A DNA stretch of 64,000 nucleotides from Terribacillus halophilus (GTDB taxonomy: Bacteria; Bacillota; Bacilli; Bacillales; Amphibacillaceae), in assembly GCF_900101385.1 (NCBI RefSeq), contig NZ_FMZB01000011.1, positions 1-64,000 of the forward strand. Reading direction: 5' to 3'. The position numbers were made by a program, and so were the translations under genes. The notes under the pieces are model-generated. The model was not told where the DNA came from and ran no database searches. It worked only from the letters and a program-made list of their open reading frames with translations. This document shows, in pieces, positions 42,713 through 51,520 of the stretch (the stretch's first letter is position 1; the number at the start of each line of letters is the position of its first letter).

Positions 42713-44011
42713 ATGCAGCACCCTTTTGTAATAAATGATCAGCATGTTTTGGAAATCGGCGGCGTGGATGCCGTCACACTTGCTAAAAAATATGGTACGC
42801 CACTATTCGTATATGATGTCGGTATCATCCGTAAAAATGCCAAGGCATTTGTCGAAGCATTCGAGGCATTGGGAGTCAAAGCGCAGGTCGCATATGCCAG
42901 CAAGGCTTTTTCATCCGTCGCCATGCTGCAGGTGGCAAAGCAGGAAAAGTTATCCTTGGATGTTGTCTCACGAGGAGAGCTGCATACTGCATTGAAAGCG
43001 GATTTTCCGACGGAGAAGATCCATCTCCATGGCAATAACAAGAGTCAGGAAGAAATCTCCATGGCAGTGGAACATGATATCGGCTGTGTGGTTGTAGATA
43101 ACTTCCATGAAATTGCTTTATTGGAAGCAGTGCTGAAAGAACAAGGGAAGCAGATGGATGTCCTTCTGCGCGTAACACCCGGCATTGAAGCACATACACA
43201 TGACTATATTTTGACAGGCAATGAAGATTCCAAATTCGGCTTCGATATTGCCAACGGCCAAGCAGAAAAAGCATTCCTGCACGTGAAGGACAGCGAAGTG
43301 ATCAGAATGAAAGGGCTGCACTGCCATATCGGTTCACAGATTTTCGAGACCGATGGATTCCTGATGGCGGTGGACAGACTGTTCGAGCTTATCAAATCCT
43401 GGCAGAGAGATTATGGCTTTGAACCAGCGGTGCTTAATGTAGGAGGCGGGTTTGGCATTCGTTATACGGAAAATGATGAACCGCTTCCGTTGTCAGATTA
43501 TATCTATGCATTGGTAGAGCGAATCAAAGCCGAAGCAGAAAAAGCGGCAATCGAAATGCCGGAGATCTGGATTGAACCAGGCAGATCGATCGTTGGTAAT
43601 GCAGCGGCCACCCTGTATACAATCGGATCTGTCAAAGAAATTCCGGGAGTACGCAAATATGTTGCTGTCGACGGTGGGATGACTGACAATCTACGTCCAG
43701 CGCTATACAAAGCTGTCTATGAAGCTAAAATCGCCAACCGCGCGGATGAAACGCCTGTTGAGACAGTATCCATCGCTGGAAAGTGCTGTGAATCCGGCGA
43801 TATGCTGATTTGGGATATTGATTTGCCGAAAGTGGAGGCAGGGGACTTGCTTGCCGTATTCAGTACGGGAGCATACGGCTATGCGATGGCAAACAATTAT
43901 AATCGTTTCGGCAGACCTGCTGTCGTATTCGTTGAAAACGGGAAAGACAAACTCGTCGTCAGACGGGAAGAGGCAGAGGAATTGACACGGTTAGACTTGT
44001 CCTATGAATAA
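42713..44011 (+). CDS. lysA: diaminopimelate decarboxylase
   Basis: This 432-residue PLP enzyme decarboxylates meso-diaminopimelate to L-lysine. Schiff-base Lys in VAYASKAFSS, substrate loop CHIGSQIF, GGGFGIRYT and GKCCESGDML mark the family. Placement after spoVAF matches B. subtilis. No lysine riboswitch is visible upstream. Terminated by the perfect bidirectional hairpin shared with ppiB. Confidence 0.95.
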   Translation: MQHPFVINDQHVLEIGGVDAVTLAKKYGTPLFVYDVGIIRKNAKAFVEAFEALGVKAQVAYASKAFSSVAMLQVAKQEKLSLDVVSRGELHTALKADFPTEKIHLHGNNKSQEEISMAVEHDIGCVVVDNFHEIALLEAVLKEQGKQMDVLLRVTPGIEAHTHDYILTGNEDSKFGFDIANGQAEKAFLHVKDSEVIRMKGLHCHIGSQIFETDGFLMAVDRLFELIKSWQRDYGFEPAVLNVGGGFGIRYTENDEPLPLSDYIYALVERIKAEAEKAAIEMPEIWIEPGRSIVGNAAATLYTIGSVKEIPGVRKYVAVDGGMTDNLRPALYKAVYEAKIANRADETPVETVSIAGKCCESGDMLIWDIDLPKVEAGDLLAVFSTGAYGYAMANNYNRFGRPAVVFVENGKDKLVVRREEAEELTRLDLSYE

Positions 44012-44047
44012 AAAAATCCTGTATGCATGCTGCATACAGGATTTTTT
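44011..44047. terminator. bidirectional terminator between lysA and ppiB
   Basis: A perfect 16-bp stem (44011-44026 / 44032-44047) with a 5-nt loop and A/T runs at both ends. It starts at the last base of the lysA stop and ends one base before the ppiB stop. Confidence 0.93.
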
Positions 44048-44048
44048 C

Positions 44049-44489
44049 TTATTCTTCGTCGAATACTTTGACAGTTTCCATTGTGTCGCCGTTTCTCATA
44101 TTGCGAGCAGTTTCCAAACCGGAAGTCACCTTACCGAAGACAGTATGGACGCCGTTCAAATGCGGCTGCGGCTCATGCACGATGAAGAATTGGCTGGAAC
44201 CGGTATCTTTACCTGCGTGTGCCATGGATAGGCTGCCAGCTTCATGTGTATGTGGATTGCCTTCTGTTTCACATTTGATTGTTTTGCCGCTTCCTCCCAT
44301 ACCAGTGCCTGTTGGGTCGCCGCCTTGGCTTACGAAACCAGGAATGACACGGTGGAATACAACACCATCATAGAAACCGGAGTTTGCGAGCTCTTCAAAG
44401 TTCGCTACTGTGTTCGGTGCTTCCTCCGGATAAAGTTCAAATTCGATTTTATCGCCATCCAGCATTAGGATGTAACCTTTTTTAGCCAT
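44049..44489 (-). CDS. ppiB: peptidyl-prolyl cis-trans isomerase B (cyclophilin)
   Basis: This 146-residue cytosolic cyclophilin has catalytic segments [38 protein letters not shown] and [11 protein letters not shown]. No signal peptide. ATG 44489 follows AGGAGGACAA. Confidence 0.95.
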   Translation of the reverse strand: MAKKGYILMLDGDKIEFELYPEEAPNTVANFEELANSGFYDGVVFHRVIPGFVSQGGDPTGTGMGGSGKTIKCETEGNPHTHEAGSLSMAHAGKDTGSSQFFIVHEPQPHLNGVHTVFGKVTSGLETARNMRNGDTMETVKVFDEE

Positions 44490-44668
44490 TAGCTTGTCCT
44501 CCTAAAAATAAAAAGAGTATGTACTCCTTGATGATAATACCACATAAACACTTATCCTCGCCATAATCTGCTTGCATCTATTGTATGGCGCATGAAATAT
44601 AGGGAAACCTAGCAAGGAATTCCCTTGTGAATCGGGTAGTGAGAATATGGATGAAAGAGAAAGTAAAG

Positions 44669-44697
44669 TTGACAAAAAACGTAGATAGGTTTTAAAT
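44669..44697 (+). promoter_or_regulatory. sigma-A promoter for the small ORF and ribT
   Basis: Consensus TTGACA (44669-44674), a 17-nt spacer and TTAAAT (44692-44697). The 180 bases between this promoter and the ppiB start hold no gene I can support. Confidence 0.65.
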
Positions 44698-44728
44698 AAG
44701 ACTACGTAAGCTAGGAGCTGAAACAAAG

Positions 44729-44827
44729 TTGCAGGATAGTGACAAACAAGAGAAAGTGCTTTTTTGGATCATGATGGGAGCGAGTGTCCTTTTTCTTCTG
44801 TCCATGATCAGAAGGTTATTTTCTTAA
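44729..44827 (+). CDS. 32-residue single-helix membrane miniprotein
   Basis: TTG 44729 to TAA 44827 encodes a polar head (QDSDKQEK) and one hydrophobic helix (VLFWIMMGASVLFLLSMI) with a basic tail, IRRLFS. An AGGAG lies 11 bases upstream and a good promoter further up. It is followed 12 bases later by ribT. I do not recognise a family; the layout and codon structure make it plausible rather than certain. Confidence 0.5.
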   Translation: MQDSDKQEKVLFWIMMGASVLFLLSMIRRLFS

Positions 44828-44839
44828 TGAGGGGTTATT

Positions 44840-45193
44840 ATGCTAATACGTTACAAGAAGTCAATGGAAAAAATCGCAATGGGACTTTTATCATTCATGC
44901 CCAATGTAAAAGAAGTGAAAAAACTGCAGGGAACAATTCAGGAATACAATGACAATCCAAATTGGCACTTGTTTCTTTGGAAAGATGAAGATGATATCCG
45001 CGGGGCGATTGGTGTCGCAATCGATGGAGATGACGCCATCGTGCAGCATATTTCAGTTGACCCATCCCACCGGGGGAATGGTATCGGCAAACAGATGGTT
45101 TGTGAGCTGCGGAATATGTATGCGCCGATGCACCAGGTCATGGCGACAGATGAAACAAAGAATTTCCTTGAGAAATGCGAAACAGAAGCTTAA
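44840..45193 (+). CDS. ribT: RibT-like GNAT acetyltransferase
   Basis: This 117-residue GNAT protein begins MLIRYKKSMEKIAMGLLSFM, as RibT does, and has the acetyl-CoA loop VDPSHRGNGIGKQM. In B. subtilis it closes the ribDEAHT riboflavin operon; here the biosynthetic genes and FMN riboswitch are absent, and it stands between ppiB and scpA. Its substrate is not established. Confidence 0.88.
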   Translation: MLIRYKKSMEKIAMGLLSFMPNVKEVKKLQGTIQEYNDNPNWHLFLWKDEDDIRGAIGVAIDGDDAIVQHISVDPSHRGNGIGKQMVCELRNMYAPMHQVMATDETKNFLEKCETEA

Positions 45194-45196
45194 AAT

Positions 45197-45230
45197 AAAA
45201 ACCAGCCTCCTTTTGAAGGCTGGTTTTCTT
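45197..45230. terminator. bidirectional terminator between ribT and the YjcZ-like gene
   Basis: AAAACCAGCCT (45197-45207) pairs perfectly with AGGCTGGTTTT (45217-45227), with flanking A and T runs. Confidence 0.88.
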
Positions 45231-45242
45231 TGTACTATCGGC

Positions 45243-45323
45243 TTATAGCCAAGCAGCACCTACGATGATTAGAAGAATGAAAAGCACAACGATCAAAGCA
45301 AATCCTCCGCCGTAGCTACCCAT
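45243..45323 (-). CDS. YjcZ family sporulation miniprotein
   Basis: This 26-residue product, MGSYGGGFALIVVLFILLII followed by VGAAWL, fits the YjcZ/CotK-like family of tiny Gly-rich hydrophobic sporulation proteins. ATG 45323 follows AGGAGGAAT. It is too short for standard ORF calling. Confidence 0.85.
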   Translation of the reverse strand: MGSYGGGFALIVVLFILLIIVGAAWL

Positions 45324-45459
45324 GGTGGAATTCCTCCTTTGTATGAAAGACTCAGATAAATGCTGGAACTACCGAACATTTATCTTACGGTATAAGGTAT
45401 GACAGGAGGAATGCATAGGGTTGGGCGGTTGTGAACTTTTTTCGGAAGGAGGAGATTCT

Positions 45460-46212
45460 GTGCAAGGGTACAGTGTAAAACTGGATGGATTCGAAGGACC
45501 GCTCGATCTGCTCCTGCATTTGATCAACCAATACGAAATCGATATTTATGATATACCGGTGGCAGTGATCACCGAGCAATATATGCATTATATACATACG
45601 ATGCAGCAATTGGAACTCAACATTGCCAGTGAGTATCTGGTCATGGCGGCAACACTGCTTGCCATGAAAAGCCAGCTGCTTTTGCCGAATCAAGCAGTAC
45701 TTGATGAAGAAGCAGTGATGGAGGAGGAAGATCCTCGGGATGAGCTGATGCATCGCTTGATTGAATACCGAAAATTCAAGGAAGCAGCAGAGGAACTGAA
45801 GGCAAAAGAACTGGCAGCCGACAAACTTTACACAAGATCGCCTGCTCCGCTGCCTGATAAACCAGAATTGAAACCGCTGGAGCCGGGTGAAGTGACTGTT
45901 TATGATATGGTGGCCGCTTTGCAGCGGGTCTTTCGCAGAAGGGAATGGAGCCAGCCGCTGGATACGAAAATACAGCGGGCTGAAATCGTCTTGGAAGATC
46001 GGATGGGTGAAGTGCTTCAAACTGTCAGGAACAGACAAAATGGAGTCGATTTCTTCGATCTGTTCCCGGAACGGACGAAGCAGCATATCGTGGTCACCTT
46101 TATGGCCATATTGGAATTAATGAAGAAACAGCAGATTTTCTGCAGACAAAAACAGCACTTTGATGAGTTAATCGTATTTGAAATGGGGATGCATGATGGA
46201 AGTACCATATAA
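45460..46212 (+). CDS. scpA: segregation and condensation protein A
   Basis: This 250-residue kleisin subunit of the SMC-ScpAB condensin links the SMC heads. The N-terminal LDGFEGPLDLLLHLI and a C-terminal winged helix (HIVVTFMAILELMKKQQI) are diagnostic. GTG 45460 follows GGAAGGAGGAG; the upstream frame is not conserved. It overlaps scpB by about 20 bases. Confidence 0.94.
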   Translation: MQGYSVKLDGFEGPLDLLLHLINQYEIDIYDIPVAVITEQYMHYIHTMQQLELNIASEYLVMAATLLAMKSQLLLPNQAVLDEEAVMEEEDPRDELMHRLIEYRKFKEAAEELKAKELAADKLYTRSPAPLPDKPELKPLEPGEVTVYDMVAALQRVFRRREWSQPLDTKIQRAEIVLEDRMGEVLQTVRNRQNGVDFFDLFPERTKQHIVVTFMAILELMKKQQIFCRQKQHFDELIVFEMGMHDGSTI

Positions 46213-46768
46213 TAGTATTTTGGAAGGGCTGTTGTTTGCAGCTGGCGATGAAGGACTGACAAAAAAACAGCTCATGCATGCCTTGGAATTAGGGGAAGAG
46301 GAAATCGAGAAGGAACTGGCTGCGCTGAGGGAAGCGTATAACGCTCCGACCCGTGGATTATCCATCATGGAGCTCAAAGGTGCCTATTACCTGACAACAA
46401 AGCAAGAGCATGCAGTTTATCACCGTAAACTTCTCGAATCACCTCAAAGTAGCAAGCTATCGCAAGCAGCGCTGGAGACGCTGGCGATCATTGCTTATAA
46501 ACAGCCGATAACAAGGATCGAGGTCGAGGAAGTGCGTGGCGTGAAAAGTGAGAGACCGATTCAAACGCTCGTAGCCAGAGGTTTCATTGAAGAAAGCGGG
46601 CGGAAAGAAGGCATCGGACGACCGATTCTCTATGTTACGACACTTGCATTCCTTGCTTATTTCGGTCTGCATTCTTTGGATGATTTGCCGCCGCTGCCAG
46701 AAGGTGTCGACGATCCGGAGAGTGCAGCCGAATTGTTCTTTGAAGATTTCCCTGCTGAAACCGATTGA
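46193..46768 (+). CDS. scpB: segregation and condensation protein B
   Basis: This 191-residue protein has two winged-helix domains (ILEGLLFAAGDEGLTKKQL; LETLAIIAYKQPITRIEVEE) and an acidic tail. It binds ScpA in the condensin complex. Tandem ATGs at 46193 and 46196 lie inside the end of scpA, implying coupled translation. Confidence 0.93.
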   Translation: MMEVPYNSILEGLLFAAGDEGLTKKQLMHALELGEEEIEKELAALREAYNAPTRGLSIMELKGAYYLTTKQEHAVYHRKLLESPQSSKLSQAALETLAIIAYKQPITRIEVEEVRGVKSERPIQTLVARGFIEESGRKEGIGRPILYVTTLAFLAYFGLHSLDDLPPLPEGVDDPESAAELFFEDFPAETD

Positions 46769-46820
46769 CAGGGATTCATCCCGCTGCCTCGGTACATATG
46801 CTAGGGCGAGGTGAGCAATC

Positions 46821-47672
46821 TTGAACAATAGAAATTATTTGGAGGCTTTGCTGGAATGGAGCAATGCCATGCTATCATATACAGGCGAGTCATATAGAGG
46901 AGAATGGGCAGCCGATCTCAGTGAGCTGCAGCACAACTTGCAGATTGCGTTAACGTCTGAAACCTTTTCACAAGAAGCAATACTTCAGCTCAAGCAGGAT
47001 GCGGAAAGAATTGCAGCCAGGGCAGAGCAGGCAGCCCGTCAGAATAGCATTCGCTGGGGCCAGCACCGTCTGCCGCCGCTTCCTTATCGTTTTGATGCAC
47101 TGGAGCCGTATATCAGCAGAGAGATCATGGAACTTCATTATACGAAGCATCATCAGTCCTATGTTGATGGACTGAACAAAGCCGAAGAAATGCTGTATTT
47201 GAATAGAGAGGATAAAACCAGCTCAGATTACAAGCATTACTTAAGAGAACAATCTTTCCATGGTTCAGGGCATTTTCTCCACACAATCTTTTGGTACAAT
47301 ATGTCGCCTAATGGAGGAGGAGAGCCGACTGGTCAGCTGGCTCAGCAAATCCGCAAAGATTTTGGCTCCTTCAGCAGATTCAAGAAGATGTTCTCCGCCG
47401 CAGCGGACAGTGTTGAAGGCGTTGGCTGGGTCGTCCTCGTTTGGGAACCGAGATCACATCATTTGGCCATTCAGACATTGGAGAAGCATCAATTCTTCAG
47501 TTTGCTTGACACGATTCCTTTACTGGTTTTGGACATGTGGGAGCATGCCTATTATCTTCAATATAAAACTGAAAAAAAGCAGTACATCGAAAACTGGTGG
47601 AACGTCGTCAACTGGGCGAATGTGGCACAAAGATTCCAGACTGCCAAACAAGTGAAATGGGCTCCGTTTTAA
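46821..47672 (+). CDS. sodF: Fe/Mn superoxide dismutase, SodF-like with N-terminal extension
   Basis: This 283-residue protein has a helical N-terminal extension of about 85 residues, then an SOD domain. Metal ligands appear as His in LHYTKHHQSY, His in GHFLHTIFWYN and Asp/His in LDMWEHAYYLQY. B. subtilis SodF has the same length and extension. The extension is of unknown role and no signal peptide is visible. TTG 46821 follows GAGGTG. It occupies the place of ypuI between scpB and dacB. Confidence 0.85.
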   Translation: MNNRNYLEALLEWSNAMLSYTGESYRGEWAADLSELQHNLQIALTSETFSQEAILQLKQDAERIAARAEQAARQNSIRWGQHRLPPLPYRFDALEPYISREIMELHYTKHHQSYVDGLNKAEEMLYLNREDKTSSDYKHYLREQSFHGSGHFLHTIFWYNMSPNGGGEPTGQLAQQIRKDFGSFSRFKKMFSAAADSVEGVGWVVLVWEPRSHHLAIQTLEKHQFFSLLDTIPLLVLDMWEHAYYLQYKTEKKQYIENWWNVVNWANVAQRFQTAKQVKWAPF

Positions 47673-47702
47673 GATAAATGGGGCAAGTGTAATTAATTCT
47701 AA

Positions 47703-47749
47703 AAACCGAACGTTAGGGCAAAATCAAATGGCCCTAACGTTCGGTTTAT
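47703..47749. terminator. terminator after the sodF-like gene
   Basis: A 17-bp perfect stem running from AAACCGAACGTTAGGGC to GCCCTAACGTTCGGTTT encloses a 12-nt loop and is followed by a T-rich stretch. Confidence 0.88.
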
Positions 47750-47786
47750 TTATTCGGGATTTGGAATATACATTCGATAAGCGTAA

Positions 47787-47845
47787 GCAGAATCCGGGAA
47801 GGTGAGACCCCGGAATGCTCACCGCAGGAAAGCGAGTTATTCTGC
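47787..47845. repeat. structured intergenic repeat relic (Bacillaceae GGTGAGACCCCGG family)
   Basis: Outer arms GCAGAAT (47787-47793) and ATTCTGC (47839-47845) enclose inner arms GGTGAG (47801-47806) and CTCACC (47818-47823), with a CCCCGGA core and a GGAAAGCGAG tail. These blocks are what I recall from long intergenic repeats in Bacillus-group genomes; this copy is shorter than those, so I call it a relic. No second copy was seen here. Confidence 0.5.
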
Positions 47846-47937
47846 CAGTCAGGTTTTGTCTCCGTCTCTTTTCACTTGTTCATAAGCTTGTCTCGGCTGC
47901 ATACACTGTAGATAGATGATCAAGGGAGGTTCGAAAC

Positions 47938-48993
47938 ATGTTAAAGCGCATGCTGATTGTAATGACTGCCATTATGCTTTGTGTTACGCTCCTGCCGGGA
48001 CAAGCAGCTGCCAAACCTGACGTGTCAGCGGATGCTGCTATCTTGATGGAGCTCTCCACAGGCAGGATTTTATATGAGAAGAATGCAACTGATCCAAAAC
48101 GGATTGCCAGTATCACAAAAATCATGACGGCTATCATCGCCATCGAATCCGGAAAGATGGATGAAGAAGTCACTGTCAGCAAAAATGCTGTGTATACCGA
48201 GGGTTCTTCCATTTATCTGAAGGAAGGTGAAAAGATACAGCTGAAAGACTTGGTATATGGCCTGATGCTTCGATCAGGCAATGACGCAGCCGTCGCCATT
48301 GCGGAGCATGTTGGCGGAAGCGAAGAAGGTTTTACCCATCTGATGAATGAGAAGGCTGCTTGGCTCGGTATGCAGGATTCCCATTTTGATAATCCGCACG
48401 GGCTTGATACAAAAACACATCACAGTTCAGCCTATGACATGGCATTACTGACGAAATATGCCATGCAAAATGATACTTTCCGAAAAATCAGCGGTGCGAA
48501 ACAATACAAAGCGGACTCCAAGAAGTATGCCTGGGGCAATAAGAATAAGATGCTGACACGCTATTATGAATATTCCACCGGCGGGAAGACAGGTTATACG
48601 AAAAAAGCAGGCAGGACGCTGGTGAGTACGGCGGAAAAGGACGGTATGGAACTGGTTGTCGTCACGATCAACGATCCGGATGACTGGCGGGATCATATGA
48701 ATCTGTTTGATTGGGGCTTTGAGGAATATAAACTCACCAGGCTGAAACAGTCCGAGACGGGCACTTCGATCATCTATCCTGTATCCGAACAGGAAAAGCA
48801 GCAGGCCCAAACGAAGACGTATCTGCTGAATACGGACAAACAAGAAGACAAACAGCAGATTGGTGCGGATGTGTATTATCTGAATGATAAAAAAGTCGGC
48901 ACTGTACCGATTTACTCCGTCCCGCAAAAACCAACACTGGCAGGCATGACCAAGCAAGTCTTTGATGAACTGGCAGGTGTCCGTTTATGGTGA
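47938..48993 (+). CDS. dacB: D-alanyl-D-alanine carboxypeptidase DacB (spore PBP5*)
   Basis: This 351-residue type 5 PBP has a signal peptide (about 1-22), active-site SITK, SGNDAA and KTGYT. DacB trims cortex peptidoglycan in the mother cell under sigma E. The partner genes spmA and spmB follow in the same operon, with a seven-base overlap. ATG 47938 follows AGGGAGG. Confidence 0.93.
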   Translation: MLKRMLIVMTAIMLCVTLLPGQAAAKPDVSADAAILMELSTGRILYEKNATDPKRIASITKIMTAIIAIESGKMDEEVTVSKNAVYTEGSSIYLKEGEKIQLKDLVYGLMLRSGNDAAVAIAEHVGGSEEGFTHLMNEKAAWLGMQDSHFDNPHGLDTKTHHSSAYDMALLTKYAMQNDTFRKISGAKQYKADSKKYAWGNKNKMLTRYYEYSTGGKTGYTKKAGRTLVSTAEKDGMELVVVTINDPDDWRDHMNLFDWGFEEYKLTRLKQSETGTSIIYPVSEQEKQQAQTKTYLLNTDKQEDKQQIGADVYYLNDKKVGTVPIYSVPQKPTLAGMTKQVFDELAGVRLW

Positions 48994-49580
48994 ATTACAT
49001 TTGGGCAGTGATGGCAATCGGGGGCATCATTTATGCCATGATAAACGGTACGATGGACGAAGTGAATAAAGCAATTTTCCAAAGTGCGGATGATGCAGTG
49101 GTACTTGCGATCAGTTTAATCAGCGTGATGGTATTTTGGCTCGGTATCACCAAAATAGCAGAAGCAGCAGGACTTTTGAATGGACTGGTCAAGCTGGCAA
49201 AACCATTCATCGCCAGATTGTTTCCAGATATCCCGAAAGATCATCCTGCCATGGGGTATATTTTATCCAATTTGACCGCCAACTTCTTCGGACTAGGCAA
49301 TGCTGCGACACCAATGGGTATCAAAGCAATGGAAGAGATGAAAAAATTAAGCAACAGTCCCAAGGCGAGCCGTTCGATGATCACCTTCCTTGCCGTCAAC
49401 ACTTCCAGTTTGACGCTCATTCCGACTACTGTACTGGCTGTCCGAATGAAATATGAATCCCAGTCACCAACCGAAATTGTCAGCGCTACCTTGCTGGCTT
49501 CCATCATTTCATTCATCGGGGCGATCCTAATCGATCGGATTTTCTATGAAATCCGGAGGCGGAAGGAGCGGCATATATGA
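48987..49580 (+). CDS. spmA: spore maturation protein A
   Basis: This 197-residue nucleoside-recognition/gate-domain membrane protein has about five helices, with [20 protein letters not shown] as its signature. With SpmB it affects spore core dehydration. The start overlaps dacB and the end overlaps spmB by four bases. Confidence 0.93.
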   Translation: MVNYIWAVMAIGGIIYAMINGTMDEVNKAIFQSADDAVVLAISLISVMVFWLGITKIAEAAGLLNGLVKLAKPFIARLFPDIPKDHPAMGYILSNLTANFFGLGNAATPMGIKAMEEMKKLSNSPKASRSMITFLAVNTSSLTLIPTTVLAVRMKYESQSPTEIVSATLLASIISFIGAILIDRIFYEIRRRKERHI

Positions 49581-50110
49581 GCCTTCTCACTACAGCCAGC
49601 ATTTGGATCATCCCTTGTCTGATCCTCGTAGTATTGGCTATCGCGACAGCCAAACGGCTGCCGACATATGAGCTGTTTGTGGATGGCGGGAAGGAAGGCA
49701 TCAGTCTGGCAATCTCCATTCTGCCTTTTTTGCTTGGCATGCTCGTCTCCATTTCCATCCTTCGGGCATCCGGAGCATTGGATGCGCTCATCGGTTTGAT
49801 TACACCTGTTTTAAGCTTTATCGGGATGCCCGCAGATATCGTTCCGCTAGCACTTGTCCGACCGATCAGTGGGACAGCTGCCCTGGGCATGACCACAGAG
49901 CTGATAGCGACCCACGGTCCCGACTCTTTCATCGGACGGCTCGCATCTGTCCTGCAAGGGAGTACGGATACGACCTTCTATGTGCTGACTGTATATTTCG
50001 GTGCTGTTGGTATCCGGAAAATGGGAGATGCATTAAAAGTTGGACTGTTGGCAGATGTTATTGGTATAATGGCTTCAATCATTGTAGTAACGATTATATT
50101 CGGAGCATGA
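49577..50110 (+). CDS. spmB: spore maturation protein B
   Basis: This 177-residue gate-domain membrane protein (ILPFLLGMLVSISILRASG; ALVRPISGTAALGMTTEL) is the pair of SpmA. Terminated at 50113-50142. Confidence 0.93.
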   Translation: MSLLTTASIWIIPCLILVVLAIATAKRLPTYELFVDGGKEGISLAISILPFLLGMLVSISILRASGALDALIGLITPVLSFIGMPADIVPLALVRPISGTAALGMTTELIATHGPDSFIGRLASVLQGSTDTTFYVLTVYFGAVGIRKMGDALKVGLLADVIGIMASIIVVTIIFGA

Positions 50111-50112
50111 GA

Positions 50113-50142
50113 AGCGTTGACAATCGTTAACGCTCTTTCTTT
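50113..50142 (+). terminator. terminator of dacB-spmA-spmB
   Basis: AGCGTTGAC and GTTAACGCT arms (one mismatch) with a short loop precede TTTCTTTG. Confidence 0.7.
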
Positions 50143-50172
50143 GTTCCTGATGATAAAAGTGAGGATCAGTAC

Positions 50173-50913
50173 ATGGATAAACAAGCAGAACGTTTGCAGA
50201 AAGTCATCGCACACAGCGGTATTACATCAAGAAGGAAAGCCGAGACGATGATTTTGGAAGGCAAAGTCAAGGTAAATGGCAAAGTCGTGAAGGAACTCGG
50301 CGTAAAAGTAACCGATAAGGACACCGTCGAAGTGAACGGTATACCGCTTGAGAAGGAAAAGTCGGTCTATTATATGCTGTACAAGCCGCGCGGCGTCATC
50401 TCAAGCGTGCAAGATGAGAAAGATAGAAAAGTTGTGCTGGATTTGATGCCGGAAGTGATGGAAAGGGTCTATCCGATCGGGCGGCTTGATTATGATACTT
50501 CTGGTTTGCTGCTTTTGACCAACGATGGGGAATTTGCCAATATGCTCATGCACCCAAGCCAAAAAATCGATAAAGTCTATGTAGCCAAGGTCAAAGGCAT
50601 ACCGAGTCCGGAAGAATTGAAACAACTGAAACGGGGCGTCATGATCGATGGGCATAAGTGCAAAGCTGTCTACACGAAGATGATGAGCGCAGATAGGAAG
50701 AAAAACACAAGTCTCATCCAGATTATCCTGCACGAAGGGCGCAATCGTCAGGTGAGGAAGATGCTGGAAAAAATTCAATTCCCTGTTCAGAAACTCAAAC
50801 GGGAACGATACGGTTTCTTGACGCTCGAAGGATTGCAGCCGGGGGCCTATCGTAAACTCACACCGGAAGAAGTGCATCGATTCAAACATGAATACAAAGA
50901 AAAACGTAAATAA
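50173..50913 (+). CDS. rluB: 23S rRNA pseudouridine(2605) synthase RluB
   Basis: This 246-residue RsuA-family enzyme has an N-terminal S4 RNA-binding domain (RLQKVIAHSGITSRRKAETMI) and a synthase domain with the catalytic Asp in GRLDYDTSGLLLLTNDG. EGRNRQVRKML is the family end motif. Located between spmB and resA, as ypuL in B. subtilis. Confidence 0.93.
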   Translation: MDKQAERLQKVIAHSGITSRRKAETMILEGKVKVNGKVVKELGVKVTDKDTVEVNGIPLEKEKSVYYMLYKPRGVISSVQDEKDRKVVLDLMPEVMERVYPIGRLDYDTSGLLLLTNDGEFANMLMHPSQKIDKVYVAKVKGIPSPEELKQLKRGVMIDGHKCKAVYTKMMSADRKKNTSLIQIILHEGRNRQVRKMLEKIQFPVQKLKRERYGFLTLEGLQPGAYRKLTPEEVHRFKHEYKEKRK

Positions 50914-50940
50914 TTTGTCAAAATTGGCAGGTGGTTGACA

Positions 50941-50949
50941 TGCTATACT
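50941..50949 (+). promoter_or_regulatory. extended -10 promoter upstream of resA
   Basis: TGCTATACT is an extended -10 just 20 bases before the resA start codon. No well-spaced -35 is visible. The intergenic gap is only 56 bases, leaving limited room for a ResD operator. Confidence 0.4.
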
Positions 50950-50969
50950 TGGCTAAGAGGTGAGTATAT

Positions 50970-51503
50970 TTGACATCCACTCGCAAAAAGCGTTTCTACA
51001 TACGACTGACCGTGCTTGCAGCCTTGGCGGGCCTGGTTTTGACAGCAGGGTGGCAGCTGCTGGTTGAGGGAAAGTCCGAAAAGGTGGAAAACGGGGAGAA
51101 AGCTCCCGATTTCATGCTCACGGATTTGCAGACTGGCGAGGCGTTCAAGCTATCCGAGATGAAAGGCAAAGGGGTCCTTGTCAACTTTTGGGCGACTTAT
51201 TGCGAACCTTGCAAGCAGGAAATGCCTTTATTCGAGGAAGCATCCAATACATATGAAAACGATAATGTCATCTTTGCCGCCATCAGCGAGGATGAAAGCA
51301 AGCTCGTAATCGATCGCTTTCGGGAGCGATACAAGCTTTCTTTTCCGATCATGCGGGATAACGGTCAAGTGATGGAAGCATATGGAGTGAATGCACTGCC
51401 GGCAACCTTTTTCATTCGTGCCGACGGAACTGTCAGCAGGACAGTGTATGGTCCATTGCAGACGGATCGTTTGGAGGATTATCTGGATGAGATTGTGCCT
51501 TGA
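50970..51503 (+). CDS. resA: thiol-disulfide oxidoreductase ResA
   Basis: This 177-residue membrane-anchored extracytoplasmic thioredoxin-like protein has a signal anchor at about 9-27 and active-site CEPC (FWATYCEPCKQEM). It reduces apocytochrome c cysteines for heme attachment. TTG 50970 follows GAGGTG. It starts the res operon. Confidence 0.93.
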   Translation: MTSTRKKRFYIRLTVLAALAGLVLTAGWQLLVEGKSEKVENGEKAPDFMLTDLQTGEAFKLSEMKGKGVLVNFWATYCEPCKQEMPLFEEASNTYENDNVIFAAISEDESKLVIDRFRERYKLSFPIMRDNGQVMEAYGVNALPATFFIRADGTVSRTVYGPLQTDRLEDYLDEIVP

Positions 51504-51520
51504 GAGAAGAGGCGATATAT

